The notes beneath the pieces were generated by a model that was not told where the DNA came from, made no database searches, and saw nothing but the letters and a program-made list of their open reading frames with translations. Of a DNA stretch of 64,000 nucleotides, positions 1 through 9,534 are shown piece by piece. The stretch's first letter is position 1. Each line of letters begins with the position of its first letter. The stretch spans positions 1 through 64,000 of the forward strand of contig UQLX01000004.1 in assembly GCA_900541985.1 (NCBI GenBank), written 5' to 3'. Source of the stretch: an uncultured Blautia sp. Lineage in GTDB: Bacteria; Bacillota; Clostridia; Lachnospirales; Lachnospiraceae. Made by a program: the position numbers and the translations under genes.

Positions 1-106
1 TTCAAAAATACAGGCTTTTGGTAGACTGACTTGCATTGAGTTTCACGGATTCAGGATATTGTCTATGAGGAACAACAAGTTCCTTCCGCATCTCTTTCTC
101 TCAGGA

Positions 107-1243
107 TCATCCCATATCGATTTTCAAATCCCCCGGCTTTATCAGCCCCTTCGCCCGAAAAATCTTTCCAGTGATCCAGGTAATCACAACCGGAAGTACA
201 AAACAGATCAGAATCATTCCAACCCACTGAAATGCACCGGCTTCATATCCTTCCGGCATCTGTGACCATCCAGAAACAATTCCGATAGGGCCAACCAGTC
301 CTGACGTTCCCATACCGGAAGAAATTGCCGGGCCATTGTTCCGCATCCGGAACACACAGGTAGAAAGCACCCCTGTAACAGCTGCTGTAATCGTAGGCGG
401 AATCCACAGGATCGGTTTTTTCATAAGATTCGGTACCTGAAGCATGGATGTTCCGAGCCCCTGTGCCACAAATCCTCCAATTCCGTTATCCGGAAAGCTT
501 AAAACCGCATACCCCAGCATATGGGCACAACATCCTGCAGTTGCCGCCCCTCCTGCCAGAGACAGTCCATTCCAGATCTCCATGGTAACAGTTCCGTCTG
601 CCAGTCCTGCCAGAACAGCGCCTCCTCCCAGTCCAATGGCTGCACAGATTGCAGCAGAGCTGACAGGCAGGGTCAGTACTGCTCCCACCACTGCGGAAAC
701 CGCCACTCCCATCAGGAAAGGCTGAAGGTTGGTCGCCCATCCGATAAACACACCCAGAGCATCACACACTGACTTGAACATCGGTGCAAAAATGATCGCC
801 AGCACTCCTCCGGTAAGGATTGTTAATGCCGGTGTTACGATAATATCGATCTTTGTTTCCTTAGATACCAGCTTTCCTATCTCACAGGCAACGATACCGA
901 TAAAAAACACTGCAAGGGGACCGCCGGAGCCTCCCAGAGCATTGCATGCTGCTCCCACAGCCGCCAGAGAATACAGCACCAGAGGAGGCGCCATCAGTGC
1001 ATGTCCGACAGCAAGAGCCATTACCGGACCAGTGACTGATGTAGCATATCCTCCAATCTCCAGCAGCCTCTGTGACACCGCACTTCCCGGTGCAACATTC
1101 TGACCAATTGTATTAATGATCGTACCGATCAGAAGCGATGCAAACAGGCCCAACGCCATTGCGCCCATAGCATCGATACCATACCTTCGGAACGAAATAA
1201 CCACATTCTTTCTCCTCAGAAAGGATTCCTTTCTGTTTCCCAT
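107..1243 (-). CDS. PTS transporter subunit IIC-like membrane permease (PTS_EIIC_2 family)
   Basis: A 378-residue, strongly hydrophobic protein with roughly ten predicted membrane segments and many Gly/Ala-rich helices. The overall pattern, including a conserved stretch near residues 300-330 with GPAISSGMGTSGLVGP, matches the PTS_EIIC_2 family (PF13303), membrane subunits thought to move a sugar or related solute across the cytoplasmic membrane. No IIA or IIB domain or gene is seen next to it, so phosphotransfer-driven transport is an inference from the family name only. The start is supported by AAGGAGGG nine bases upstream. A 56-base gap separates it from ppk upstream, so it may be read from the same transcript. 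The substrate cannot be told. The 106 bases below its stop hold only a small inverted repeat (AGGAAC/GTTCCT, 68-84) without a T-tract. Confidence 0.8.
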   Translation of the reverse strand: MGNRKESFLRRKNVVISFRRYGIDAMGAMALGLFASLLIGTIINTIGQNVAPGSAVSQRLLEIGGYATSVTGPVMALAVGHALMAPPLVLYSLAAVGAACNALGGSGGPLAVFFIGIVACEIGKLVSKETKIDIIVTPALTILTGGVLAIIFAPMFKSVCDALGVFIGWATNLQPFLMGVAVSAVVGAVLTLPVSSAAICAAIGLGGGAVLAGLADGTVTMEIWNGLSLAGGAATAGCCAHMLGYAVLSFPDNGIGGFVAQGLGTSMLQVPNLMKKPILWIPPTITAAVTGVLSTCVFRMRNNGPAISSGMGTSGLVGPIGIVSGWSQMPEGYEAGAFQWVGMILICFVLPVVITWITGKIFRAKGLIKPGDLKIDMG

Positions 1244-1299
1244 CCTACCCTCCTTATTCCAGAGTTGTTTTTTTCATAATTCCCAGACCTGCCGGTTTC

Positions 1300-3456
1300 T
1301 TACTCTTCCTCAATATCCTCTACCGGTTCAGCCGGGATAAATACTCTGGAATTCTCTTTTTGTTCTTTTTTCTTTCTTCCCGCACTTTCCTGAGCTTCTC
1401 TGCAGAACTCCATCTGGGAATTTACAGGCTGCTTTCCTCTTCTGTCCTGCTTCTCATAGGTTCCGTCAGGCTGAAGAATATGCGCCTTTACATTATCTTT
1501 AAATTCCAGCTCCAACACATGCATGATCTGTTTTTTGATCATTTCATCTTCTACAGGGAAAACAATCTCTACCCGGCGATCCAGATTACGAGGCATCCAG
1601 TCAGCACTTCCCATATAGATTTCTTCCGTTCCTCCATTATAGAAATAGAAGATCCTGCTGTGTTCCAGAAAATCGCCTACAATAGAGCGCACATGAATGT
1701 TTTCACTGATTCCCGGAATTCCTGTTTTCAGACAGCAGATACCGCGGATCACCAGCTCAATCTGTACACCATTAGAAGAAGCATAATAAAGAGCCTGCAT
1801 GATCACCGGATCGCAGAGTGAATTCATTTTTGCCATAATATGACCGGGAATTCCTTTTTTTACATTCTCTACTTCTCTTTCGATCATTTCCAGAAAACGT
1901 GTTTTCATCCAGATCGGCGCAACGATCAGGCGATTCCAGCGTTTCGGCTCTGAATATCCGGAAAGCATATTAAATACAGCAGTTGCATCCTCTCCATAGT
2001 GCTCGTCACATGTAAAAATACCACAGTCTGTATAAAGCTTTGCCGTAGAATCATTATAGTTTCCTGTTGCAAGATGCACATACCGGCGGATTCCCGTCTC
2101 CTCCCGTCTTACCACGAGGGTGATCTTGCTGTGAGTCTTCAGTCCTACCAGACCATAAATTACATGGCATCCTGCTTTTTCCAGCTTTTTCGCCCAGACA
2201 ATATTATTTTCCTCGTCAAAACGTGCCTTCAGCTCAACAAGAACCGTTACCTGCTTGCCGTTTTCCGCCGCCTGGGCAAGGGCCGCAATAATTGGCGAAT
2301 TTCCGCTGACACGATAAAGCGTCTGTTTAATGGCAAGTACTCCCGGATCCTTGGCAGCCTGACGTACAAAATTCACTACCGGGTCAAAACTCATATATGG
2401 ATGATGAAGGAACACATCTCCCTCACGGATCACATCAAAAATATTTTTGTCCGTCTGGAACTGAGGAACCGGAGCCGGGACATATTTTTTGGCCTTATAG
2501 GCATCAAATCCGTCCAGTCCGTATACTTTCATAAGCACAGTCAGATCCAAAGGTCCTGCAATATTAAAAATATCCTCGTTTTTAATATCAAACTCCGTCT
2601 TCAGGATCTTCAGAAGACGCTTATCCATCTTTTCTTCCGCTTCCAGACGAATAACCTCGCCCCACTGACGTTTTTTCAGCTGTTTCTGGATTTCTACAAG
2701 AAGATCTTCTGCCTCATCCTCGTCAATAGAAAGGTCTGCATTTCTCATAATACGATATGGATGAGCACACACCACATCATTGCTTAAAAACAGCTTGCCG
2801 ATGTTTCTTTCAATAATCTCCTCGAGAAAAATCACTGCCCTGCTTCCGGATTTTTCGGACGGTATTTCCACAATCCTTGGAAGTACAGACGGAACCTGCA
2901 CGGTAGCAAACTCCAGAACCTCTTTTCCCTTTTTACGGTCTTTTTTGGAAATCAGCGCACCAATATTCAGGGACTTATTCCGGATCAGCGGAAAAGGTCT
3001 GGATGAATCCATTGCCATAGGCGTCAGAACCGGATAAACATTGTCTTCGAAATAACGGTCCACATATTCTTTCTGGGCTTCCGAAAGATCCTCATGAGCC
3101 AGAATCAGATGAAGTCCTGCCTTTTCCAGCAGTGGAAGTACTGAGCGGGTAAACGTACTGTACTGTACTTTCACAAGCTCATGGGTCTGGGTACTGATCT
3201 CACGGAGCTGATCTCTTGGTGTCAGACCTGCAATATCTGTTTTTTCATACCCTGCATGAACCTGATCTTTTAAAGATGCCACCCGTACCATAAAAAACTC
3301 ATCCAGATTTGAAGATGTGATACTGAGGAACTTCAGTCTTTCAAAAAGTGGCAGATTTTTGTCTCTGGCCTCACTTAATACTCTCTCGTTAAATTTCAGC
3401 CAGCTTAATTCTCTGTTTACAAAATATTCCGGCTTTGCAAATTTTTTAGTATCCAT
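1300..3456 (-). CDS. ppk: Polyphosphate kinase 1
   Basis: Polymerises the gamma phosphate of ATP into inorganic polyphosphate, reversibly. The protein (718 residues from the start used here) shows the whole PPK1 layout: an N-terminal domain opening with YFVNRELSWLKFNERVL and SNLDEFFMVRVASLKDQV, a head domain, and two C-terminal PLD-like halves. The two catalytic-site histidines of the family fall in THSKITLV (about H442, the autophosphorylated one) and EHSRIFYF (about H599). An ATG 12 codons further upstream is open, but the chosen start has GGGGAGG just before it and gives the family's usual N-terminus. It lies 54 bases below ppx in the same direction, so the synthetic and degradative polyphosphate enzymes are probably made together. 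The C-terminal ~45 residues are charged and look disordered. Confidence 0.96.
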   Translation of the reverse strand: MDTKKFAKPEYFVNRELSWLKFNERVLSEARDKNLPLFERLKFLSITSSNLDEFFMVRVASLKDQVHAGYEKTDIAGLTPRDQLREISTQTHELVKVQYSTFTRSVLPLLEKAGLHLILAHEDLSEAQKEYVDRYFEDNVYPVLTPMAMDSSRPFPLIRNKSLNIGALISKKDRKKGKEVLEFATVQVPSVLPRIVEIPSEKSGSRAVIFLEEIIERNIGKLFLSNDVVCAHPYRIMRNADLSIDEDEAEDLLVEIQKQLKKRQWGEVIRLEAEEKMDKRLLKILKTEFDIKNEDIFNIAGPLDLTVLMKVYGLDGFDAYKAKKYVPAPVPQFQTDKNIFDVIREGDVFLHHPYMSFDPVVNFVRQAAKDPGVLAIKQTLYRVSGNSPIIAALAQAAENGKQVTVLVELKARFDEENNIVWAKKLEKAGCHVIYGLVGLKTHSKITLVVRREETGIRRYVHLATGNYNDSTAKLYTDCGIFTCDEHYGEDATAVFNMLSGYSEPKRWNRLIVAPIWMKTRFLEMIEREVENVKKGIPGHIMAKMNSLCDPVIMQALYYASSNGVQIELVIRGICCLKTGIPGISENIHVRSIVGDFLEHSRIFYFYNGGTEEIYMGSADWMPRNLDRRVEIVFPVEDEMIKKQIMHVLELEFKDNVKAHILQPDGTYEKQDRRGKQPVNSQMEFCREAQESAGRKKKEQKENSRVFIPAEPVEDIEEE

Positions 3457-3510
3457 AATGTCCTCCCCGGATCCTGTCTGATCCTGCTTCAAATACTTTG
3501 TCAGTAAATT

Positions 3511-5046
3511 TTATATTCTTCTTTTTCTTCTCAGGGTAAGGTGGATTCCGAATACTTCCTCAAAAAATTCCACCTTATCTTTCAAAAGTCCAAGCTCCAG
3601 AGAAATATCCCTGTTGGAATCAATGATCAGGCTCAGTTCTCGGTCTTTCAGGACTGCCCTAAGTCCCTGAACCTTCTGATAATGACTTCTGTCCATGGCA
3701 TTTGCAAGACGGAGGATCGCCGTAAGCTTGGCGACCAGAAGATATCGATTCCTGTCAAGCCCCGATCCGTCGTCAAAATTCTCGTAATAGACAAATTCTG
3801 TGGTATTATACCGCACCGCACTGGCGATCACCTGACGCTCCTCCGTAGAAAGACCTATGATCTCCGTCGCCATGATGATCCGGTAGGAACACTCCGCCAC
3901 ATCTGCCATACTTATGTATTTCCCACAGTCGTGCAGCTGCACAGCGATCTGAAGAAGAAGCCGTTCTCTTGCCCCCATTCCATGAACCTTTTTCATACTG
4001 TCAAAAATGGCAAGCGCCAGCGCTGTGGTTCCCTGAATGTGTTCCTTGCTGCTGGAATAACGCTTGGCAATATTTCTGGATGCCACAAGGATATCATTTT
4101 CAAAATTGTGGGCGTTCCTGATGAATTTTTTCTTTTCTCCATAGTCATAGGCAATGCCGTCAAGAAGGGACACACCAGGAACCCATACAGATTCTGCCTG
4201 AAATACATCCAGAAAATTCTTACAGATGACCATTGTCGGCACTACCAGAGACGCATATTCCGGATCGATATCCATCTCGGTGGAAAGCATCTGATCGGTT
4301 TTATAAACCGTATTTTCATAACGGTTATTAAATTCCGCCATGGTGATGATCCTGTCATAAATTTCCTCCCGGAAAATAGTATCCGTGAGGAAATCCCCCA
4401 TCAGGATCACATTCCTGATATCTCTGTCTTTCAGATAAAGACGCTGAAAGGCTGTCAGATCATTGCGGATAAATTCCTGGATCAGCTGATCATAATGAGT
4501 ATGTGATTTTTCCAGTTCTTTTAACCTTTCACGAATACGCATGCTTCCCATTTTAAGGCTCTGAGTCATCACCAGGGCATCCTTATCAAAAAGTGATACC
4601 TGAAGACTTCCTCCGCCTACATCCAGGATTGCTGTTCCTTTCTGGATCATTTTTTTGAACCCTGCTTCGATAGCTGCAATAGATTTGTATCCGAGAAAAT
4701 GCTGTTCTGCATTACTTAAGATTTCTACTCTGATTCCTGTTCTCTGGTAAATCTGTTCCAGAATGATCACCGGATTCACCATTTCACGAAACGCGCTGGT
4801 GGCACAGGCACGATAGTCCACTGTCCCAAACTCCAGCATGATCGTCCGGAAGTTTTTCAGTACCTCACAGATCGTATCTACGATTTTTCTGTCCAGACGG
4901 CCGGAGGAATAGGCTCCCTTACCGATCTCCAGACGATATCTCACATGGTTCAGTTCCTTCAGACCGTTCTTTTTGGAAAGCTCAAAAATCTTCATACTGA
5001 CCTCATAGGAACCAATATCGATTGCTGCAAAAGTTGATACTGCCAT
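3511..5046 (-). CDS. ppx: Ppx/GppA exopolyphosphatase with C-terminal HD domain
   Basis: Member of the ASKHA-fold Ppx/GppA phosphatases, which release phosphate from polyphosphate or hydrolyse pppGpp. Visible motifs are the N-terminal phosphate-1 loop AAIDIGSYEVSMKIF, the ATSAFREM segment, and the second phosphate loop ILDVGGGSLQVSLF. The C-terminal third carries an HD-type helical domain with LHDCGKYI, as in the longer (about 500-residue) family members. The ORF is open 27 codons further upstream inside the preceding gene, but GGAGAG lies immediately before the ATG at 5046 and this start puts the phosphate loop at the usual place. Only two bases separate it from the ATPase gene upstream, so translation is probably coupled. 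Whether polyphosphate or pppGpp is the main substrate cannot be decided from sequence; the neighbouring ppk favours polyphosphate. Confidence 0.92.
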   Translation of the reverse strand: MAVSTFAAIDIGSYEVSMKIFELSKKNGLKELNHVRYRLEIGKGAYSSGRLDRKIVDTICEVLKNFRTIMLEFGTVDYRACATSAFREMVNPVIILEQIYQRTGIRVEILSNAEQHFLGYKSIAAIEAGFKKMIQKGTAILDVGGGSLQVSLFDKDALVMTQSLKMGSMRIRERLKELEKSHTHYDQLIQEFIRNDLTAFQRLYLKDRDIRNVILMGDFLTDTIFREEIYDRIITMAEFNNRYENTVYKTDQMLSTEMDIDPEYASLVVPTMVICKNFLDVFQAESVWVPGVSLLDGIAYDYGEKKKFIRNAHNFENDILVASRNIAKRYSSSKEHIQGTTALALAIFDSMKKVHGMGARERLLLQIAVQLHDCGKYISMADVAECSYRIIMATEIIGLSTEERQVIASAVRYNTTEFVYYENFDDGSGLDRNRYLLVAKLTAILRLANAMDRSHYQKVQGLRAVLKDRELSLIIDSNRDISLELGLLKDKVEFFEEVFGIHLTLRRKRRI

Positions 5047-5048
5047 TT

Positions 5049-6353
5049 TTATCTCTCCTTTCCAAGAAGGTAATCTATAAACTGCTGTGCAGTACGTCCG
5101 GTAAGACCGCCATGGGAAAGTTCCCATCTTCCGGCCTCCAGAAGCAGTTCTTTTTCCGGCATTTCAATGCCGTTTCTTGCTGCCAGTGTTTTTACGATGC
5201 ACTCAAATTCTTTTCGGGTCGGCGCTCCAAAGTAAATACGCACGCCGAAGCGATATACCAGGGAAAGCTTCTCCTGAACCGTATCGGAAGAGTGCAGATC
5301 ATCCTCATCCATCAGCTCCAGCTTGTCTCCGGAGCGTTCCCGGACCAGATGACGCCGGTTGCTTGTGGCATAGATCAGGATATTGTCCGGCTTTCTTTCC
5401 AGCCCTCCCTCGATCACCGCTTTCAGATATTTATACTCGATCTCAAATTCTTCAAATGAAAGATCATCCATATAAATGATAAATTTGTAATTTCTGTCTT
5501 TGATCTGGGCGATCACCTGAGTCAGATCCTGAAACTGGTGCTTGTAAACCTCTATGATCCTCAGACCTTCCTCATAATATTTATTAATGATCCCCTTAAT
5601 GCTGGAAGATTTTCCTGTTCCCGCATCCCCAAAAAGCAGACAGTTATTTGCCTTTCTTCCGCGGACAAACGCCTCTGTATTTTCGATCAGCTTCTGCTTC
5701 GGGATCTCATAACCGACCAGGTCCTCAAGCCGTACATGGGCGATTCTGGTAACCGGTGCAATAACTACGTTTCCCTTATCATCATGCTCGATCCGAAAAG
5801 CTTTATGCAGTCCAAGCTTGCCCACGCCAAAATCCCGGTAAAACTGCACCATATCCGCCATAAACTCCCCGGCATCTGACGCTGCTGCCAGGGTTTTGCT
5901 CATTTCACAGATCCTGTCGCGGATACGGCGGTTAAACATTCTTCCTGTATTTTCCGCTCCATGATAATCACAGAGGATCTCACAGCAGGCGGTATCAAAG
6001 CTTTTGTCAAAAATTCTCAGATCAAATTCATACAATTCCCGAAAGATCTCAAAGTCATGAAGCGCCAACTGATTGATGCTGCCCTCTACTGCTCCGCGTA
6101 TCTCACAGGCTTTACTGAATGCATTTTCATGGTTCACAAGCAGAAGCGTCAGGTAATTATGCCAGAGATTTCCTGAAAAGCCATAAGATCCCGCTGTTTC
6201 GATCAAACCATTGACACACTCAAAAAACAAAGGCTTCTGCTTCTGTAATTCCTCCTCACTGCTTTTTTGCATCTCCATAAGCAGCGTCGTTTTTTCCAGT
6301 ATCTCTCCATGCTCCATATTTCTGTAGAGCACACATTCCTGTATCCCTGTCAT
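5049..6353 (-). CDS. DUF815-family AAA+ ATP-binding protein
   Basis: A 434-residue protein whose C-terminal half is an AAA+ ATPase of the DUF815 family (PF05673). Walker A is GDAGTGKS at residues 242-249 and Walker B is IIYMDDLSF at about 292-300; a sensor-1-like stretch LIYATSNRRHLV follows. The N-terminal half is helical and has no motif I recognise. No DNA-binding or protease domain is visible. The function of this family is not established; AAA+ folding suggests remodelling of a protein partner. The gene starts directly after the pheA stop codon (TAA then ATG) with GGAGG upstream, and ends two bases before ppx, so it is firmly embedded in the pheA-ppx-ppk transcription unit. A role connected with polyphosphate or stress is only suggested by that context. 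Confidence 0.85.
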   Translation of the reverse strand: MTGIQECVLYRNMEHGEILEKTTLLMEMQKSSEEELQKQKPLFFECVNGLIETAGSYGFSGNLWHNYLTLLLVNHENAFSKACEIRGAVEGSINQLALHDFEIFRELYEFDLRIFDKSFDTACCEILCDYHGAENTGRMFNRRIRDRICEMSKTLAAASDAGEFMADMVQFYRDFGVGKLGLHKAFRIEHDDKGNVVIAPVTRIAHVRLEDLVGYEIPKQKLIENTEAFVRGRKANNCLLFGDAGTGKSSSIKGIINKYYEEGLRIIEVYKHQFQDLTQVIAQIKDRNYKFIIYMDDLSFEEFEIEYKYLKAVIEGGLERKPDNILIYATSNRRHLVRERSGDKLELMDEDDLHSSDTVQEKLSLVYRFGVRIYFGAPTRKEFECIVKTLAARNGIEMPEKELLLEAGRWELSHGGLTGRTAQQFIDYLLGKER

Positions 6354-7502
6354 TTATTCGCCCTCCTGCAGCTCATAATTACCAAGAACTCTCATACGAT
6401 TTGCTTCTGCTTCCAGTCCCCGAATGGCATTTTTTACTGCAGAATCCTCCAGATTTCCTTCAAAATCTACAAAGAAACGATATTCCCAGGTTTTTCCGGG
6501 AATCGGTCTTGATTCAATACGGGACATGTTCAGACCATTGTAAATAATATGGGAAAGCATGTTATAGAGACTTCCGCTGGAATGAGGAAGCTCAAAGCAA
6601 ACACTGACCTTCCGGGCTTTTTTCTCATAAACCGGTTTTCGGCTGACAATGATAAATCTGGTGACATTACGCTCATTATGGCAGATGTTTTCTGCCAGGA
6701 TATCCAGACCAAACAGCTCTCCTGCAGTTCTGCTGGCGATTGCCGCCTGAGATGTCTCCTGCTCTTCTTTTATCTTTTTTGCAGAAGCCGCTGTATTCTC
6801 TGTTTTTACCGGTTTCCATTCCGGATGTTCTTCCAGAAACAGTCTGCACTGGGAAAGCGCCTGCGGATGGGAATACACTGTCCGGATATTTTCCAGAGAA
6901 GTCCCCGGGAGCCCCAGGAGTACGTGATCTACCGGTATTACCTGCTCCCCTACGATATGGAGCTGATGTTCTGTAAGCAGGTCATAAATATCCGCAACGA
7001 TACCCTGGGTGGAATTTTCAATCGGAAGAACGGCGTAGTCTGCTCTGCCGGATGCAGCCTCCTCCATAGCCTCCCGGAACGTATCTGCATGATAGCTTCG
7101 GATCTCCTCCGGAAAATAGGCCCGCATGGCAGCATAGCTGTAGGCGCCCTCTACCCCCTGAAATACCACGCTGACATCTTTCAGAGGAAGATGATCCACC
7201 ATTTCATAGTCCCTTTTTTCCTCCACTCCGTTTGCTGTCAGAAGCTGATACTGGCGCTTCCTGCTGATCGCCATGATCTGCTGAAAGACCTCCTGGATGC
7301 CCAGAGAATTAAATGCTCCATGGGCACGGCCGCCAAGAGAGGCAAGCTTTTCCTTCTCTCTTCCTGAATCCATAACCTGTTTTCCGGTCCTGATCTTATA
7401 CTGCGCAACATCCTCACAAACCTTCATTCTTTTTTCAAAAAGCCGGAGGATCTGATCGTCGATCTCATCTATTTCTTTTCTGCATTCCTGCAAATCTGTC
7501 AT
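6354..7502 (-). CDS. pheA: Bifunctional chorismate mutase / prephenate dehydratase
   Basis: Catalyses the two dedicated steps to phenylpyruvate: chorismate to prephenate, then dehydration and decarboxylation. The N-terminal ~90 residues are an AroQ-type chorismate mutase (LQECRKEIDEIDDQILRLFEKRM). The prephenate dehydratase domain begins near VVFQGVEGAYSYAAM and contains the ENSTQGIV and NVTRFIIVSR motifs. The final ~80 residues form an ACT-like regulatory domain; the usual phenylalanine-binding signature appears as ESRPIPGKTWEYRFFVDFEG, so feedback inhibition by phenylalanine is expected. The start at 7502 has AAGGAG upstream; an earlier ATG at 7550 lacks this and adds 16 atypical residues. 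It is the promoter-proximal gene of the operon that continues into the DUF815 ATPase, ppx and ppk. Confidence 0.95.
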   Translation of the reverse strand: MTDLQECRKEIDEIDDQILRLFEKRMKVCEDVAQYKIRTGKQVMDSGREKEKLASLGGRAHGAFNSLGIQEVFQQIMAISRKRQYQLLTANGVEEKRDYEMVDHLPLKDVSVVFQGVEGAYSYAAMRAYFPEEIRSYHADTFREAMEEAASGRADYAVLPIENSTQGIVADIYDLLTEHQLHIVGEQVIPVDHVLLGLPGTSLENIRTVYSHPQALSQCRLFLEEHPEWKPVKTENTAASAKKIKEEQETSQAAIASRTAGELFGLDILAENICHNERNVTRFIIVSRKPVYEKKARKVSVCFELPHSSGSLYNMLSHIIYNGLNMSRIESRPIPGKTWEYRFFVDFEGNLEDSAVKNAIRGLEAEANRMRVLGNYELQEGE

Positions 7503-7571
7503 CTGTTTTTCTCCTTCTGTAAAAAATCCGCCTGCACTGTACTTTAGCACTGTGGCAGACTGCTTACAGTA

Positions 7572-7600
7572 AGTTTAGCATCTGTGTATTGTTTTTTCAA
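7572..7600 (-). promoter_or_regulatory. Sigma-70/SigA-type promoter for the pheA-ppx-ppk operon
   Basis: On the minus strand TTGAAA and TAAACT are separated by exactly 17 bases, about 70 bases before the pheA start. The leader between promoter and gene contains a palindrome-like ACTGTAAGCAGT, but no T-box, leader peptide or terminator-antiterminator pair was recognised. Confidence 0.55.
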
Positions 7601-7667
7601 GTACAGGCAATACTATAAGAAAGTTAAATTTATGTAAAATATATTATCCGTGAAAGGACTGTTTTAT

Positions 7668-8054
7668 ATGAGACAAAATTTCCTCCTCTGCGGCTCTCTT
7701 GGCTGGTGTCTGGAAATCTTCTGGACCGGATTCCATTCTCTCCTGAACGGACAGGGCACCATGATGGGAAAAACATCTCTGCTGATGTTCCCCATTTACG
7801 GCTGTGCGGCAGTGATTGCACCTTTATACCGGTACCTTGCCCCCATTCCTGTCCTCCTGCGCGGCTGTCTTTATACAGTCGGTATTTTTACCACGGAATT
7901 TCTCGCCGGAAGTTTTCTGAAGCACTTCGGCATCTGCCCCTGGGATTACAGTCATACACCATTTCATTTTCATGGAGTGATCCGTCTGGATTATGCGCCT
8001 GTATGGTTTGTTACAGGGCTTCTTTTTGAAAAAATACTTATAAAATCATCTTGA
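7668..8054 (+). CDS. CmpB-type small membrane protein (putative ABC transporter permease family)
   Basis: A 128-residue membrane protein with about four hydrophobic segments. The central pattern FPIYGCAAV...LRGCLYTVGIFTTEFLAGSFL and the ending CPWDYS...HGVIRLDYAPVWFVTGLLFE match the CmpB family (PF06541), which databases label putative ABC transporter permease although no ATPase partner is normally nearby, as here. The function is unknown. The start used is the ATG at 7668 with GAAAGGA ten bases upstream; a GTG six codons earlier is also open. The gene stands alone on the plus strand, and its stop codon overlaps the pyrB promoter. Confidence 0.7.
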   Translation: MRQNFLLCGSLGWCLEIFWTGFHSLLNGQGTMMGKTSLLMFPIYGCAAVIAPLYRYLAPIPVLLRGCLYTVGIFTTEFLAGSFLKHFGICPWDYSHTPFHFHGVIRLDYAPVWFVTGLLFEKILIKSS

Positions 8055-8079
8055 AAAAAAGGGGCTTCTATTATATGAT
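8051..8079 (+). promoter_or_regulatory. Promoter of pyrBI
   Basis: TTGAAA at 8051-8056 and TATGAT at 8074-8079 with a 17-base spacer. The -35 box overlaps the stop codon of the upstream membrane gene. The expected leader is about 55 bases and shows no PyrR-type attenuator or obvious terminator, so how pyrimidines regulate pyrBI is not visible here. Confidence 0.6.
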
Positions 8080-8140
8080 GGATTAAGAGAATTTTCAGGA
8101 ATCTGTTTCTTGATTCTTTTATCCAAACAGGAGGTACTAA

Positions 8141-9064
8141 ATGAGACATTTAATGAGCCCGTTGGACTTTTCTGTGGAAGAGCTTGACAAGCTTCTTACT
8201 CTGGCCAACGACATTGAAAAAAAGCCTGAGAAATATGCCCACGTATGTGATGGCAAAAAACTCGCAACCTTATTCTACGAACCAAGTACACGTACACGTT
8301 TAAGCTTTGAGGCAGCCATGATGAATCTTGGCGGTAACGTTTTGGGATTTTCTTCCGCTGATTCCAGCTCTGCAGCCAAGGGCGAGAGTGTAGCTGATAC
8401 AATCCGTGTTACATCCTGCTATGCAGATATCTGTGCCATGCGTCATCCAAAAGAGGGAGCTCCTTTAGTTGCATCCATGGCGTCTTCTATTCCAGTAATT
8501 AATGCCGGTGACGGCGGTCATCAGCATCCTACCCAGACTCTCACCGATCTTCTTACGATCCGTTCCCTGAAGGGAAGACTGGACAACCTTACCATCGGTC
8601 TGTGCGGAGATCTGAAATTCGGACGTACCGTTCACTCTCTGATCGAGGCGCTGGTACGTTACGAAAATGTGAAATTTGTCCTGATCTCTCCGGAGGAGCT
8701 TCGTGTTCCAAGCTATATCCGTGAAGACGTCCTTACCAGAAACGGCATTGAATTCCAGGAGGTAGAAAGACTGGAGGATGCGCTTCCTCAGCTTGATATC
8801 CTGTATATGACCCGTGTTCAGAAAGAACGTTTCTTCAACGAAGAAGACTATGTCCGCATGAAAGATTTCTACATACTGGACAGACAGAAAATGGAGCTCG
8901 CCAAGGAAGATATGTATATCCTTCATCCACTCCCCCGTGTAAACGAGATTGCTGTTGAGGTGGACGCTGACCCGAGAGCTGCTTACTTTAAACAGGCACA
9001 GTACGGCGTATATGTCCGTATGGCCCTGATTCTCACATTACTGGAGGTAGATGTATCATGTTAA
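8141..9064 (+). CDS. pyrB: Aspartate carbamoyltransferase catalytic subunit
   Basis: Condenses carbamoyl phosphate with aspartate, the committed step of pyrimidine synthesis. The 307-residue protein has the carbamoyl-phosphate loop [13 protein letters not shown], the HPTQTLTDL motif, [15 protein letters not shown] in the aspartate domain, and the C-terminal [10 protein letters not shown] loop; all are complete. GGAGG lies seven bases before the start. The end overlaps pyrI by seven bases, so catalytic and regulatory chains are translated together, in keeping with an Escherichia coli-like class B holoenzyme rather than the lone PyrB of Bacillus. Confidence 0.97.
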   Translation: MRHLMSPLDFSVEELDKLLTLANDIEKKPEKYAHVCDGKKLATLFYEPSTRTRLSFEAAMMNLGGNVLGFSSADSSSAAKGESVADTIRVTSCYADICAMRHPKEGAPLVASMASSIPVINAGDGGHQHPTQTLTDLLTIRSLKGRLDNLTIGLCGDLKFGRTVHSLIEALVRYENVKFVLISPEELRVPSYIREDVLTRNGIEFQEVERLEDALPQLDILYMTRVQKERFFNEEDYVRMKDFYILDRQKMELAKEDMYILHPLPRVNEIAVEVDADPRAAYFKQAQYGVYVRMALILTLLEVDVSC

Positions 9065-9495
9065 ACGTTGGAGCACTTCGCGAAGGCTATGTACTGGATC
9101 ATATCAAGGCCGGCAAGGCCATGACCATTTATCATGACCTGAAGCTGGATAAACTGGACTGTACTGTTGCCATCATCAAAAATGCCCGCAGCAACAAAAT
9201 GGGCATCAAAGATATCATCAAAGTGGAATGTCCTGTAGAAAAACTGGATCTGGATATCCTTGGTTTTATCGATCACAACATTACCGTCAACATCATCAAG
9301 GATGAAAAGATCGTCGAGAAAAAGGAACTGAAGCTTCCGAAAAAAGTCACCAATGTGATCAAGTGCAAAAATCCTCGCTGCATCACCTCTATTGAGCAGG
9401 GACTGGATCATGTATTTTTCCTGGCTGACGAAGAAAAAGAAATCTACAGATGCATGTACTGCGAAGAAAAGTACAGAGGAAAAAGAAATAAATAA
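9058..9495 (+). CDS. pyrI: Aspartate carbamoyltransferase regulatory subunit
   Basis: Allosteric chain of aspartate transcarbamoylase; binds nucleotides in its N-terminal domain and contacts PyrB through a zinc domain. The 145-residue protein has the N-terminal ferredoxin-like allosteric domain ([26 protein letters not shown]) and a C-terminal four-cysteine zinc site, IKCKNPRC followed by [10 protein letters not shown]. Its ATG lies inside the end of pyrB with GGAGG upstream. Presence of PyrI predicts feedback control by CTP or UTP and activation by ATP, as known for the family. Confidence 0.95.
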   Translation: MLNVGALREGYVLDHIKAGKAMTIYHDLKLDKLDCTVAIIKNARSNKMGIKDIIKVECPVEKLDLDILGFIDHNITVNIIKDEKIVEKKELKLPKKVTNVIKCKNPRCITSIEQGLDHVFFLADEEKEIYRCMYCEEKYRGKRNK

Positions 9496-9500
9496 GACAC

Positions 9501-9526
9501 AAAAAAGCCCCGGAAATATTCCGGGG
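9501..9526 (-). terminator. Intrinsic terminator between pyrI and rnpB
   Basis: Perfect 8-bp inverted repeat CCCCGGAA-ATA-TTCCGGGG. On the minus strand it is followed by six T residues, so it fits best as the rnpB terminator; on the plus strand the tail (TTTCCTTG) is weaker but it could also end pyrBI. Confidence 0.8.
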
Positions 9527-9534
9527 TTTCCTTG

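Noticed and set aside
7503..7571. T-box or leader-peptide attenuator before pheA
   Set aside because: The leader is short and shows only small repeats; no T-box core, Phe-rich leader ORF or terminator hairpin was found.
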